From assembly GCA_040880285.1 (NCBI GenBank), contig JBBDIT010000014.1, positions 62,001-126,000 on the forward strand: 64,000 nucleotides of DNA, read 5' to 3'. Within the stretch, counting starts at the first letter, position 1, and the number at the start of each line of letters is the position of its first letter. A program made the translations under genes and the position numbers. The stretch is from JANQJA01 sp040880285 (GTDB taxonomy: Bacteria > Pseudomonadota > Gammaproteobacteria > Pseudomonadales > Azotimanducaceae). The notes under the pieces were generated by a model. The model saw only the letters and a list, made by a program, of their open reading frames with translations, was not told the origin of the DNA and searched no databases. Shown here piece by piece: positions 1 to 9,046 of the stretch.

Positions 1-136
1 CCACTTCAGGTGAATGTGTTAAGGGCGCGATTAGCCCGAACTTGCAAATGTACTCCAATCGACGTTCGCTTTCAATGAAAACGGATGAGATGTGCTACCT
101 TAACCTTTTGATTATTCTCGATTTTTTGTCAACCAA

Positions 137-1660
137 TCACGCTTCTGCCACCGGCAACTTGCCGATTTTTGACTGCCAAATCTTTGGACCACTGATGTGC
201 ACGGATTCTCCTCGCGCATCCACGGCAACAGTGACCGGCATATCCTCGACCTCGAACTCATGAATCGCCTCCATCCCCAGGTCTTCAAACGCGACCACCT
301 TCGAACGCCGGATCGCTTTTGATACCAGGAATGCCGCACCACCGACTGCCATCAGATACACCGCCTGATGTCTGGCAATCGAATCGATTGCTGCCGGACC
401 ACGTTCCGCCTTGCCGATCATGCCCAGCAAACCGGTTTGTTCCAGCATCATGTCGGTAAAGCCATCCATTCGCGTTGCTGTGGTTGGTCCGGCCGGACCA
501 ACGACCTCGTCACCCACCGGGTCGACCGGCCCCACGTAATAGATAAACCTGCCATTCAGGTCGACACCGTCAGGCAACGCCTGCCCCGCTGCAAACAGGT
601 CGCGAATTCGTTTATGCGCGGCATCACGACCGGTTAGCATTTTGCCGGACAGCAACAACGTCTCCCCGGGTTGCCAATTGGCAACCTCTTGCCGCGTGAC
701 CTGGTCAAGATTGACCCGGCGCGAGCCCGCACCTGCTTCCCAGATAATCCTGGGCCAGTCCTCAAGTTTCGGTGGCAAGAGCATCGCCGGTCCGTGTCCA
801 TCGAGTTCAAAGTGAACGTGTCGGGTGGCGGCACAATTCGGGATCATGGCAACTGGCAGGTTCGCCGCATGCGTCGGATAGTCAGCGATTTTGATATCAA
901 GTACCGTGGTCAATCCACCCAGGCCCTGGGCACCGATCCCGAGCGCATTGACCTTGTCAAAAATTTCCAGTCTGAGTTCGTCAATTCTTGAGGCTGGGCC
1001 ACGCGCTTGTAATTCGTGTATATCGATCGGGTCCATCAATGCTCTCTTGGCCATCAGGACGGCTTTTTCTGCAGTGCCACCGATACCAATGCCCAACATA
1101 CCAGGAGGACACCAACCTGCACCCATGGTAGGAACCGTATTGAGTACCCAGTCGACGATACTGTCAGCAGGATTCAGCATTGCAAGCCTGGACTTGGCTT
1201 CTGACCCGCCACCCTTTGCAGCAATGTGTACATCAACCCTGTCACCGGGCACCAGTTCCGTGTGTATGACCGCCGGGGTATTGTCCCTCGTATTCGTGCG
1301 GGCACCGGCCGGATCGGCGAGTATCGATGCTCTCAACACATTGTCCGGTAAAAGATAGGCTCGCCGCACACCCTCATTAATCATGTCATCCAGGGACTGG
1401 TCGGTTTCAAACCGGACATCCATGCCGACCGCAATGAATACATTGACAATACCGGTATCCTGGCAAATAGGCCGCTTGCCCTCAGCGCACATCCGTGAAT
1501 TGATCAGGATCTGTGCCATGGCGTCACGCGCTGCAACAGATTCCTCGCGCTCGTAAGCCTCACCGAGTGCCTTGATAAAGTCTGGCGGATGATAATAGGA
1601 AATGTATTGCAGGGCGTCCTGCACACTTTCAACCAAGTCTTCCTTTCGAATAACGGTCAT
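137..1660 (-). CDS. Fumarate hydratase, class I (4Fe-4S)
   Basis: Reversibly hydrates fumarate to malate in the TCA cycle, in the cytoplasm. The 507-residue length and layout fit single-polypeptide class I fumarases. The three cysteines expected to hold the catalytic 4Fe-4S cluster are visible: C66 in RPICQDTG, C184 in GWCPPGM and C276 in PNCAATRH. The N-terminal part has the typical NSRMCAEG stretch before the first ligand. The ATG at 1660 is well placed, with the MaoC gene ending 44 bases upstream on the same strand, so the two are probably cotranscribed. The class I fold is oxygen-sensitive and unrelated to FumC. It could also act on a related dicarboxylate such as mesaconate, but fumarate is the usual substrate. 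Confidence 0.93.
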   Translation of the reverse strand: MTVIRKEDLVESVQDALQYISYYHPPDFIKALGEAYEREESVAARDAMAQILINSRMCAEGKRPICQDTGIVNVFIAVGMDVRFETDQSLDDMINEGVRRAYLLPDNVLRASILADPAGARTNTRDNTPAVIHTELVPGDRVDVHIAAKGGGSEAKSRLAMLNPADSIVDWVLNTVPTMGAGWCPPGMLGIGIGGTAEKAVLMAKRALMDPIDIHELQARGPASRIDELRLEIFDKVNALGIGAQGLGGLTTVLDIKIADYPTHAANLPVAMIPNCAATRHVHFELDGHGPAMLLPPKLEDWPRIIWEAGAGSRRVNLDQVTRQEVANWQPGETLLLSGKMLTGRDAAHKRIRDLFAAGQALPDGVDLNGRFIYYVGPVDPVGDEVVGPAGPTTATRMDGFTDMMLEQTGLLGMIGKAERGPAAIDSIARHQAVYLMAVGGAAFLVSKAIRRSKVVAFEDLGMEAIHEFEVEDMPVTVAVDARGESVHISGPKIWQSKIGKLPVAEA

Positions 1661-1704
1661 CGCTGGCCCTTACGTTGATCTCAGACTATTTTTGACCAGG
1701 GAAC

Positions 1705-2187
1705 CTAACCGTACATCAATCGAGTCAAAGACTCGGCGACACATACCGGCTTATCGGACCCTTCCAATTCAACCGTAACTTCCCGCTTGACCTGGATCGT
1801 ATTCGGGTTTTTGAGCTCTGCTGACATCAACCGATGACGCGCACGGATTTTGGAATTGACCGGGACAGGTGCAGGGAAGCGGACTTTGTCGAGCCCGTAG
1901 TTCACTCCCATAAAGACTCCGTCCAGGGCTTCCGGCTTCTTCGGCGGAATAGAGCCGCCGAGGTGGACAATCAGCGATAACGTCAGGAATCCATGTGCGA
2001 TGGTGACCTTGTAGGGAGACAACTCTGCCGCTTTCTCCGGATCCACATGGATGAACTGGTGATCCATGGTCGCATCGGCGAACAGGTTGATTCGCTCCTG
2101 GTCAACCGTAAACCAGTCACCGACGCCCTCTTCTTCTCCTTCGTACGACTTGAATATCGAAAGGGCCGCTTCAGCTTTGCTCGACAT
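1705..2187 (-). CDS. MaoC-like (R)-specific hydratase/dehydratase
   Basis: A 160-residue single hot-dog domain protein of the MaoC/(R)-enoyl-CoA hydratase family. The hydratase-2 signature is visible as FADATMDHQFIHVDPEKAA, whose Asp and His form the catalytic pair that adds water to a trans-2-enoyl thioester. IAHGFLTLSL, the conserved segment of the central hot-dog helix and following strand, comes next. It lies just upstream of fumarase on the same strand. The 119-bp gap to the divergent desaturase gene must hold both promoters. A role in fatty acid or CoA-thioester metabolism is inferred from family and neighbours; the chain length of the substrate cannot be read from sequence. Confidence 0.9.
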   Translation of the reverse strand: MSSKAEAALSIFKSYEGEEEGVGDWFTVDQERINLFADATMDHQFIHVDPEKAAELSPYKVTIAHGFLTLSLIVHLGGSIPPKKPEALDGVFMGVNYGLDKVRFPAPVPVNSKIRARHRLMSAELKNPNTIQVKREVTVELEGSDKPVCVAESLTRLMYG

Positions 2188-2306
2188 AATCTTTGTCCTT
2201 TTATTGATAGCAATTTAGATTGTGTTGTCCAATTCCAGAGAACGAAGAATACCACAGACCGCCCGGCGTCCTTGATTTCCGACGGGGGCTAAAATAGGAT
2301 TTCTCC

Positions 2307-3452
2307 ATGAACGTGACCCCTCAAGCTCCCCGTACCCGCTATGACGTCATGGCAGTCCTGTTCGGTACCGCCTTATTGTCTATTACCATCGTGCCAGCCT
2401 ATGGGCTCTGGCATGGGTATGAACCCTGGCTCTGGGCGTGGTTCTTTGTATTAATGGCCTGGAATGGACTTTCCATTACTGCTGGTTACCACCGACTCTG
2501 GTCCCACAAGTCCTATGTTGCGCATCCGATCGTTCGCTTGTTGTTCGCCCTTGGCGGCGCCCTGTCGGTACAAAATACGATCAAGCAATGGTGCACAAAC
2601 CATCGGGACCATCATCGCTACGTCGACGATGAGCAAAAAGACCCTTATTCGGCGAAACGCGGGCTGTTTTACTCCCACATGGGCTGGATGCTGAAGGACT
2701 ATCCGGCAACCATCAGTGACTACAGCAATGTAGCTGACCTGTCGCGAGATCCGATTGTAAATTGGCAACACAGGTATTACTGGCCACTGGCATTCGGCCT
2801 TAATATCCTTTTGCCGCTTGGCATCGGTTACTCGCTGGGTGATCCCCTGGGCGGATTGTTGCTGCTGGGCGTGCTCCGCCTGTTCGTTTGTCACCACACC
2901 ACATTTTTTATCAACTCCCTGGCCCATGCCTTTGGCCAGCAACCCTACTCTGATGCCAACAGTTCCAGGGACAATCCCTTGATCGCCTTTCTAACCTACG
3001 GCGAGGGATACCACAATTTCCACCATACGTTTCATTGGGATTATCGCAACGGCATACGCTGGTACCAGTACGACCCGACCAAGTGGCTGATCAAATCCCT
3101 GTCGTTCCTGAATCTGGCCCACTCTCTGAAGCGAGTACCACCCGAGAAGATCGAGAAGCGGGTTGCAACAATGCAGTTGAAGAAAACAACCGAACGCATC
3201 AGCCGGTTCCAACCTGTCAACACCGAGCAGTGGCTCGATCTTGTGGAAGCCGAATATGAACAATTGATCGACACGTTGAACGAATGGTCCCGCTGCCGCC
3301 AGAAATGGCTTGAGCTGAAACGTGCAAGTCTACGCAAGCGATGGCAAGAAACCGAACTTCGAGCCGAGCTTCAAAAGCGACTACGGGAATTAGAGTCGCA
3401 GCTTGATTTTCAACGCCGCCAGTGGCGTCTTTTAACCCAACAATTCGTCTAA
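2307..3452 (+). CDS. Membrane fatty acid desaturase (acyl-CoA delta-9 type)
   Basis: An integral-membrane di-iron desaturase that puts a cis double bond into an acyl chain (stearoyl-CoA type). All three histidine boxes are present: HRLWSH near residue 63, HRDHHR near residue 100 and HNFHH near residue 237. They lie between hydrophobic segments. The protein is 381 residues. The part after about residue 285 is a charged, Arg/Lys/Glu/Gln-rich helix-forming tail that is not part of the minimal desaturase fold and looks like a coiled coil. The thiolase gene starts 18 bases downstream, so the two are likely one operon. Bacterial members often tune membrane fluidity. Confidence 0.92.
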   Translation: MNVTPQAPRTRYDVMAVLFGTALLSITIVPAYGLWHGYEPWLWAWFFVLMAWNGLSITAGYHRLWSHKSYVAHPIVRLLFALGGALSVQNTIKQWCTNHRDHHRYVDDEQKDPYSAKRGLFYSHMGWMLKDYPATISDYSNVADLSRDPIVNWQHRYYWPLAFGLNILLPLGIGYSLGDPLGGLLLLGVLRLFVCHHTTFFINSLAHAFGQQPYSDANSSRDNPLIAFLTYGEGYHNFHHTFHWDYRNGIRWYQYDPTKWLIKSLSFLNLAHSLKRVPPEKIEKRVATMQLKKTTERISRFQPVNTEQWLDLVEAEYEQLIDTLNEWSRCRQKWLELKRASLRKRWQETELRAELQKRLRELESQLDFQRRQWRLLTQQFV

Positions 3453-3470
3453 GGGCGATCCGGAATTCAA

Positions 3471-4652
3471 ATGAGTGACATCTATATAGCCGCCGGTGCG
3501 CGCACACCAATGGGTGCGTTCCAGGGAAGCCTTGCCGATGCCAGCGCGGTCGAACTGGGCACCACCGCGATCAGGCAAACGATTACCCGTGCCGGTATCG
3601 ATGCTGCCAATATCAATGAGGTCATTATGGGCTGCGTACTGCCGGCGGGCCTGCGGCAGGGACCAGCCCGACAGGCAGCTATTTCATCGGGTATTCCGGT
3701 TGAAGTCGGGGCTACAACCATCAACAAGTTGTGTGGGTCAGGCATGAAGGCGTTGATGCTGGCACATGACCTGATCAAAGCCGGAACCAACCGGGTAATG
3801 ATCGCAGGTGGTATGGAAAGTATGACCAACTCACCCTACCTGCTTGCCAAGGCCCGGGGTGGCATTCGAATGGGACACGGCGAAATTCAGGATTCCATGT
3901 TCACCGACGGACTCGAAGATGCCGAGACCGGCCGGCTGATGGGCTCGTTTGCCCAGGATATGGCAGATAAATATCAATTCACGCGGGAAGACATGGATGC
4001 ATTTGCCATCAAGTCACTTACGCGCGCCCAGGCTGCAATTAAAGACGAGAGTCTCAAACCCGAAACTGCCCCCGTGACAGTTAAGACTCGCAAAGGGGAA
4101 GTGGTCATCACCGACGATGAACAACCATTGACCGCAAATCTTGAGAAAATCCCGACCCTGCGGCCCGCATTCAAAAGTGATGGCACAGTAACAGCGGCAA
4201 ACTCGAGTTCAATTTCCGACGGCGCATCGGCCTTACTGCTAGCAGATCAATCCGCCATCGATGAATTGGGTCTCTCACCCATGGCCAGGATCGTGGGCCA
4301 TATGACCAATTCGCGTCATCCCTCGGAGTTTACGATCGCGCCGGTAGGGGCAATCGAAACATTGCTCACGAGAGTCGGCTGGGACAAAAATGATGTGGAC
4401 CTGTTCGAGATCAACGAAGCTTTTGCCATGGTTACCATGGCCGCGATTCGCGATCTCGAGCTTGATCCTGACAAGGTCAATGTCCATGGGGGAGCCTGCG
4501 CGCAAGGCCATCCGATCGGATCGACCGGCTCGCGAATCATCGTGTCGCTGATGTACGCACTGTTGAAGCGCGGCAAATCACGAGGCATTGCATCCCTTTG
4601 CATCGGCGGTGGTGAGGCCACAGCGGTCGCAATCGAGATGATCAGCGGCTAA
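3471..4652 (+). CDS. Acetyl-CoA C-acetyltransferase (thiolase)
   Basis: A 393-residue degradative or biosynthetic thiolase. C88 in NKLCGSGMKALM is the acyl-accepting cysteine. HGGACAQGHPIGSTGSR holds the catalytic histidine, and the second cysteine is in SLCIGGGEATA near the C-terminus. NEAFA is also present. This set matches AtoB/PhaA-type acetyl-CoA acetyltransferases rather than FadI. A ribosome-binding region precedes the ATG, 18 bases after the desaturase stop. It probably condenses two acetyl-CoA or cleaves acetoacetyl-CoA; the direction cannot be told from sequence. Confidence 0.93.
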   Translation: MSDIYIAAGARTPMGAFQGSLADASAVELGTTAIRQTITRAGIDAANINEVIMGCVLPAGLRQGPARQAAISSGIPVEVGATTINKLCGSGMKALMLAHDLIKAGTNRVMIAGGMESMTNSPYLLAKARGGIRMGHGEIQDSMFTDGLEDAETGRLMGSFAQDMADKYQFTREDMDAFAIKSLTRAQAAIKDESLKPETAPVTVKTRKGEVVITDDEQPLTANLEKIPTLRPAFKSDGTVTAANSSSISDGASALLLADQSAIDELGLSPMARIVGHMTNSRHPSEFTIAPVGAIETLLTRVGWDKNDVDLFEINEAFAMVTMAAIRDLELDPDKVNVHGGACAQGHPIGSTGSRIIVSLMYALLKRGKSRGIASLCIGGGEATAVAIEMISG

Positions 4653-4725
4653 CTCGATCAAATCTGGACCGAATCCTTAAAAAAAAGCGACATCCGGCGT
4701 TCGAATTGTCCATGGTTTGTGGATT

Positions 4726-4754
4726 TTGACCACACCAAAACCTTAGAATAATTA
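4726..4754 (+). promoter_or_regulatory. Candidate sigma70 promoter for fabY
   Basis: TTGACC at 4726-4731 and TAATTA at 4749-4754 are 17 bp apart in an A/T-rich stretch that ends 45 bases before the fabY start. AGGAG at 4787-4791 is the ribosome-binding site, 8 bases from the TTG start codon. The hexamers are good but not perfect matches, and no transcription data exist. Confidence 0.45.
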
Positions 4755-4799
4755 AAATTACCTATTTCCTCCCAACCCTTACATTCAGGAGTTCTATAT

Positions 4800-6665
4800 T
4801 TGTCTCGGCTTCCCGTCATTGTTAGCTTCGGGGGAGTGAATCCCGCCGGTAGAAGTTCAGGTCATCATGGCTACAGGAGACTGGTAGTCGATAAGCTGGG
4901 TACAAAAGAGGCCGATGCAACCTATCGTGCGCTTGGCTCTTTGATGAAAATTGATGGTAAATCAGCTATCAATGATAGACAAAAGCAGTACATGCTGGAT
5001 CACACACTGATTCGGAAGATCGAGAACAATCTTTTCGATCCAGCCTCAATCCTCGTGCATAAGAGAGCACAGTTAGGCTCGGCATCCGGGGATCCGATAT
5101 CGTTTATCGTTAAACGTAACCAGCTTCCGGATGTCATCCCGCAAGGTTGGAATATCAAGGAGATCGAAAGCACGCGAGTTCTTGTCACGGTTGGCTCGGA
5201 GCTGGATATACTATTCCCCGATGCCCGTGATTCAAGAGTCAAGTCTGCCGGTCAATTACCGAGCGGATTTGATCCAGAGAAGTTGTATCAGTCACGGAAT
5301 CATCCACGCGGACTCCAACTAACGGTTTATGGCGCGTCAGATGCGATCAACTCACTAGGTATCGATTGGGAAGAAATTCGGCGCAAGGTACCGGGCGACC
5401 AGATCTCAGTGTATGCCAGCAGCGCCATGGGCCAACTGGATGCCAACGGTGCCGGCGGTATGTTGCAAGCTGCGCTGATGGGTAAGCGCGTCAGCTCAAA
5501 GAATTGCGCCCTCAGCCTCGCTGAAATGACAGCAGATTTCGTCAACGCTTACATTCTTGGAAGCGTAGGAAGCACGGGTGCAAATATCGGTGCCTGCGCT
5601 ACCTTCCTTTACAATTTGCGTCAGGGTATACAGGATATCCGTTCCGGCAAGTTTCGCGCCGTCATCGTGGGTGCCAGCGAAGCACCCATCACACCGGAAG
5701 TCATAGAAGGTTACCGCACCATGGGTGCGCTGGCGGAAGACGAGGCGCTCAATAAAATTGACGGCATTACCAACGGCGCTACCAATCATCGCCGTGCTTG
5801 CCGGCCGTTTGCGGAAAATTGCGGTTTTACCCTGTCAGAAGCCTCGCAGTTCCTCGTGCTATTTGATGACGAACTTGCCATGGAACTGGGCGCCAACATT
5901 TATGGATCCGTTGCGGACGTATTTATCAATGCGGACGGCTACAAGAAATCGATCCCGGGCCCGGGAATCGGTAACTACTTGACCATGGGCAAGTCCATGG
6001 GCGTGGTGCGATCAATCCTCGGTGAAGACGCCGTGAAGTTCAGATCCTATGTCCAGGCGCATGGTACCGGCACGCCCCAGAATCGCGTGACTGAATCCCA
6101 TATCTTCGATGAAATGGCGAAGGCCTTTGGTATCGAGAATTGGCCCATTGCGGCCATCAAATCTTACCTGGGACATTCCCTGGCGACAGCGTCGGGCGAC
6201 CAGATTGTTGCATCCCTCGGTACCTGGGCACACGGTCTCATCCCCGGCATAACAACCATCGATGCCATTGCCGGCGACGTGCATCACGATCGCCTGGATT
6301 TTCTTCTGGACCATCGGGAAATTGATCCCACGCAGATGGATGCGGCATTTGTTAATTCCAAGGGCTTCGGTGGCAATAACGCCACGGCGGCCATCCTGTC
6401 ACCCCACGTGACTGAAAAAATGCTTACCCAAAAGCACGGCAAGGCAGCCGTCGCCCGATACCGAAAGCTGAACGAGCCCGTAAAAGCCAGCACGCAAGAG
6501 TACGATGAGGAAACTACCGCCGGCAAAAACGCGTTGATCTACAAGTTTGGTGTCGGAGTTATCGAAGGTGCCGAGCTTGAGTTGTCAGCTGACCGCATTT
6601 CAATTCCCGGGCATGAACAGGAAATTGACTTGCGCGTACCCAACCCTTACGACGATATGACTTAA
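4800..6665 (+). CDS. fabY: Beta-ketoacyl-ACP synthase FabY (initiating KS)
   Basis: A 621-residue ketoacyl synthase resembling Pseudomonas FabY, which condenses acetyl-CoA with malonyl-ACP to start fatty acid synthesis in organisms where FabH is absent or secondary. The N-terminus (SRLPVIVSFGGVNPAGRSS) and unusual length are typical of that group. The thiolase-fold triad is visible: the nucleophile in IGACATFLYN, one His in QAHGTGTPQNR, and the Lys/His pair in IKSYLGHS. Translation starts at TTG, supported by AGGAG 8 bases upstream and by alignment of the N-terminus. It is about 150 bases from the preceding thiolase, so it probably has its own promoter. Whether a FabH exists elsewhere is unknown. 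Confidence 0.88.
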   Translation: MSRLPVIVSFGGVNPAGRSSGHHGYRRLVVDKLGTKEADATYRALGSLMKIDGKSAINDRQKQYMLDHTLIRKIENNLFDPASILVHKRAQLGSASGDPISFIVKRNQLPDVIPQGWNIKEIESTRVLVTVGSELDILFPDARDSRVKSAGQLPSGFDPEKLYQSRNHPRGLQLTVYGASDAINSLGIDWEEIRRKVPGDQISVYASSAMGQLDANGAGGMLQAALMGKRVSSKNCALSLAEMTADFVNAYILGSVGSTGANIGACATFLYNLRQGIQDIRSGKFRAVIVGASEAPITPEVIEGYRTMGALAEDEALNKIDGITNGATNHRRACRPFAENCGFTLSEASQFLVLFDDELAMELGANIYGSVADVFINADGYKKSIPGPGIGNYLTMGKSMGVVRSILGEDAVKFRSYVQAHGTGTPQNRVTESHIFDEMAKAFGIENWPIAAIKSYLGHSLATASGDQIVASLGTWAHGLIPGITTIDAIAGDVHHDRLDFLLDHREIDPTQMDAAFVNSKGFGGNNATAAILSPHVTEKMLTQKHGKAAVARYRKLNEPVKASTQEYDEETTAGKNALIYKFGVGVIEGAELELSADRISIPGHEQEIDLRVPNPYDDMT

Positions 6666-6666
6666 G

Positions 6667-6679
6667 GGTCCTCTGGACC
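6667..6679. terminator. Small hairpin between convergent fabY and prfC
   Basis: GGTCC TCT GGACC is a perfect 5-bp stem with a 3-base loop, lying in the 20-bp gap between the two convergent stop codons. There is no clear T-run, so it is at best a weak terminator or pause site. Confidence 0.25.
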
Positions 6680-6685
6680 AGGTCC

Positions 6686-8275
6686 CTAGTCGATTTCACG
6701 TGTCGCGCGGAAGCGGACGTCAGGCCATCGCTCTTCCATGACCGACAGATTGACTCGCGTCGGCGCCAGATAGGTCAGATGACCGGCGCCATCCACTGCA
6801 AGGTTTGTTTCGGCCTTCCGCCTGAAATCCTCCAGCATTTTATTGTCATCGCATTCGATCCAACGCGCAGTACTTACATTAACCGCCTCGTAGGAGCATT
6901 CCACCTTGTATTCGTCTTTCAATCGGAAAACGACGACGTCAAATTGCAGCATACCAACCGCGCCCAATATCAGGTCATTGTTGGCGAGCGGCATGAACAC
7001 TTGTGTTGCACCTTCTTCGGACAACTGTGTCAGGCCCTGGCGCAATTGTTTACTCTTTAACGGGTCCCGCAGTTGCACGCGACGGAAGAGCTCCGGCGCA
7101 AAGTGTGGTACGCCCAGATAACGAAAGTCCTGGCCGTCGGTAAAGGTGTCACCGATCTGGATGGTACCGTGATTGTGAAGACCGATAATGTCGCCGGGCC
7201 AGGCCGTATCGGTCGCCGAACGTTCGCCGGCGAGAAAGGTTACGGCGTCACTGATGCGCACGTCTTTACCTATGCGCACATGCTTCATTTTCATGCCTTG
7301 CTCATATTTACCGGAACAAACACGCATAAAGGCGATCCGGTCCCTGTGTCTTGGATCCATGTTCGCCTGAATTTTAAAGACAAATCCTGAGAAGTGGCTA
7401 TTGGCGGGATCAATCATTTTATCGCTGGTCTGCCTGGGCAATGGTGACGGTGCATACTCAACGAAACCGTCCAACATTTCCATTACCCCAAAATTCTTGA
7501 GCGCGGTACCGAAGTAAACAGGTGTCAACCTCCCGGCACGATACTCCTCAAGGTCAAATTCATGGCTTGCACCCTTGACCAACTCTACCTCACCCTTCAG
7601 GGCGTCCAGTTGATTTCCCAATGCAGCCCTCGCTTCATCACTTTCAAGACCTTCAATAATGTTCACGTCTGCAATTGTTTCGCCTTTACCCGCCGTATAC
7701 AGGTGGATTTCATCCTTATACAGGTCGTAGATTCCCTTGAAATGATTACCCATTCCGATCGGCCAGGTTACTGGCGCACAATTAATCGACAAGACTGTCT
7801 CAATTTCATCAAGCACTTCGATTGGATCCCGCACTTCACGATCCAGCTTGTTGATGAAGGTGAGAATCGGCGTGTCCCTTAGCCGACAAACATCCATCAG
7901 CTTGATCGTACGCTCTTCCACGCCCTTGGCGGCATCAATCACCATCAGTACTGAGTCGACCGCAGTCAAAGTACGATAAGTGTCTTCCGAGAAATCCTCG
8001 TGCCCAGGCGTGTCCAACAAATTAACGATGCGGCCCTTGTAAGGAAACTGCATGACCGAGGTGGTGACAGAAATTCCACGCTGCTTTTCCAGTTCCATCC
8101 AGTCCGAGGTAGCGTAACGCTCCGATTTCCTGGACTTGACGGTTCCAGCCAGCTGAATGGCTTTGCCATAGAGCAAGAGCTTTTCAGTAATCGTCGTCTT
8201 ACCCGCATCCGGGTGAGAGATGATGGCAAAAGTTCTTCTCTTATTGATTTCAATGGATAAATTACTGGACGACAA
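6686..8275 (-). CDS. prfC: Peptide chain release factor 3 (RF3)
   Basis: A translational GTPase that removes RF1/RF2 from the ribosome after termination. The G-domain motifs are clear: SHPDAGKTT (G1), RGISVTTSVMQF (G2), DTPGHEDFSEDT (G3) and NKLD (G4). The rest aligns along its full length with E. coli RF3, ending in ARWIECDD and VRFRATRE. The frame stays open back to an ATG at 8326. The TTG at 8275-8273 is preferred because it gives 529 residues, the E. coli length, and has GAGG 6 bases upstream. The extra residues from the upstream ATG would be encoded by a tandem repeat. It runs convergently with fabY. Confidence 0.93.
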   Translation of the reverse strand: MSSSNLSIEINKRRTFAIISHPDAGKTTITEKLLLYGKAIQLAGTVKSRKSERYATSDWMELEKQRGISVTTSVMQFPYKGRIVNLLDTPGHEDFSEDTYRTLTAVDSVLMVIDAAKGVEERTIKLMDVCRLRDTPILTFINKLDREVRDPIEVLDEIETVLSINCAPVTWPIGMGNHFKGIYDLYKDEIHLYTAGKGETIADVNIIEGLESDEARAALGNQLDALKGEVELVKGASHEFDLEEYRAGRLTPVYFGTALKNFGVMEMLDGFVEYAPSPLPRQTSDKMIDPANSHFSGFVFKIQANMDPRHRDRIAFMRVCSGKYEQGMKMKHVRIGKDVRISDAVTFLAGERSATDTAWPGDIIGLHNHGTIQIGDTFTDGQDFRYLGVPHFAPELFRRVQLRDPLKSKQLRQGLTQLSEEGATQVFMPLANNDLILGAVGMLQFDVVVFRLKDEYKVECSYEAVNVSTARWIECDDNKMLEDFRRKAETNLAVDGAGHLTYLAPTRVNLSVMEERWPDVRFRATREID

Positions 8276-8303
8276 TCTCAACCTCGCTGACTCTTTACAC
8301 TGG

Positions 8304-8327
8304 TATGTACACAAGTATGTACACAAT
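8304..8327. repeat. 12-bp near-perfect tandem repeat upstream of prfC
   Basis: TATGTACACAAG is followed directly by TATGTACACAAT, so 11 of 12 bases repeat. Each copy contains the palindrome TGTACA. It lies about 30 bases before the preferred prfC start, in the likely promoter region, and could be a regulator site or a simple duplication. Confidence 0.5.
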
Positions 8328-8401
8328 TCCTTATTTACTGTAACCGGTGGTGGCAGGCCACAAAAACCGGCGATTTTACCTTTTTTTATCTGCCCCTGCC
8401 T

Positions 8402-8861
8402 TCAATTTAGGGCCTCCAGTTCTCTTGGGACTGTTATCCGGTATTTGGAGACATATTGCCCATTAGGCACGATCACGCGCTTGCCTGATCCCAGATCCAG
8501 CTTTTTCGTATCGAGAAAGCTGAGCCATTGATGTCCGGCCTTGTCCGCCAGATACAGGAACAGGCGCTTGACCTTTACCGACGTGCAGGCGGCCAGCAAT
8601 TCCTGAACCGTGGCCGGGCTGGATATCCTGATCTTGAAACTCTTATGCTGGAATTCCACCAGACCCAGGTCAGCCGGCAGGAAACCGGTGGTTTTGCATT
8701 CCACTTTCAGGCCCCAGTCATGCTTTTTGAACCAGAGCGGCGGGTTTTCACCCGTACCGCCAAAGAGCTGTGCCTTTTTGGCGGAAAGCTCCCGATAAGT
8801 GCGCCTTGCCCTGCATGGAAAGCGCGGTTTTCCCGCCAGGGTGAACAGAAAGACCTAACAA
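8402..8861 (-). pseudogene. Broken AbiEi_3-like type IV antitoxin
   Basis: The reading frames together resemble the AbiEi_3-type antitoxin family. One frame (to about 8785) carries VHPGGKTALSMQGKAHLSG. After a frameshift near 8775-8790 another frame reads KKAQLFGGTGENPPLWFKKH, continuing with DWGLKV and then DLGLVE, SVKVKRLFLYLADKAGH, LDLGSGKRVIV and KYRITVP. That order matches the middle and C-terminal parts of the family. The N-terminus is missing, and upstream sequence switches into an ArdA-like remnant. A GTG at 8704 could still start a 100-residue fragment. It is a different antitoxin from the intact one at 9847-10665. Assignment is by motif recognition only. Confidence 0.6.
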
Positions 8862-8892
8862 AGTACCGTGTAAAATAAAAATATAAAGCGCT

Positions 8893-9045
8893 ACGCATAT
8901 CGCGGGCCATGACCTCGTAGTCGATGGTGTAGCGCAGGCTTTCCGGAATATCCGTGATATCTTCCAGTAGCGCTTGCGCATATTCATCGGCGGCGCCATG
9001 GGAAAAAGCAAAAAGTGCCCTTCGCGCCTGTCCGGGATTTTAGTT
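8893..9045 (-). pseudogene. C-terminal remnant of an ArdA-like antirestriction protein
   Basis: In the frame read downward from 9045, the sequence gives EYAQALLEDITDIPESLR and then YTIDYEVMARDM. The acidic stretch followed by IPESLR, IDYE and ARD is the usual end of ArdA antirestriction proteins, which mimic DNA to block type I restriction enzymes. A stop codon lies a few codons upstream in frame, and the match ends abruptly where the AbiEi_3 remnant begins. No intact gene can be made. ArdA genes travel on plasmids and conjugative elements, so this points to past mobile-element DNA. Confidence 0.45.
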
Positions 9046-9046
9046 T

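Noticed and set aside
2451..2942. 163-residue minus-strand frame over the desaturase
   Set aside because: Opposite a gene with all three histidine boxes; no independent evidence.
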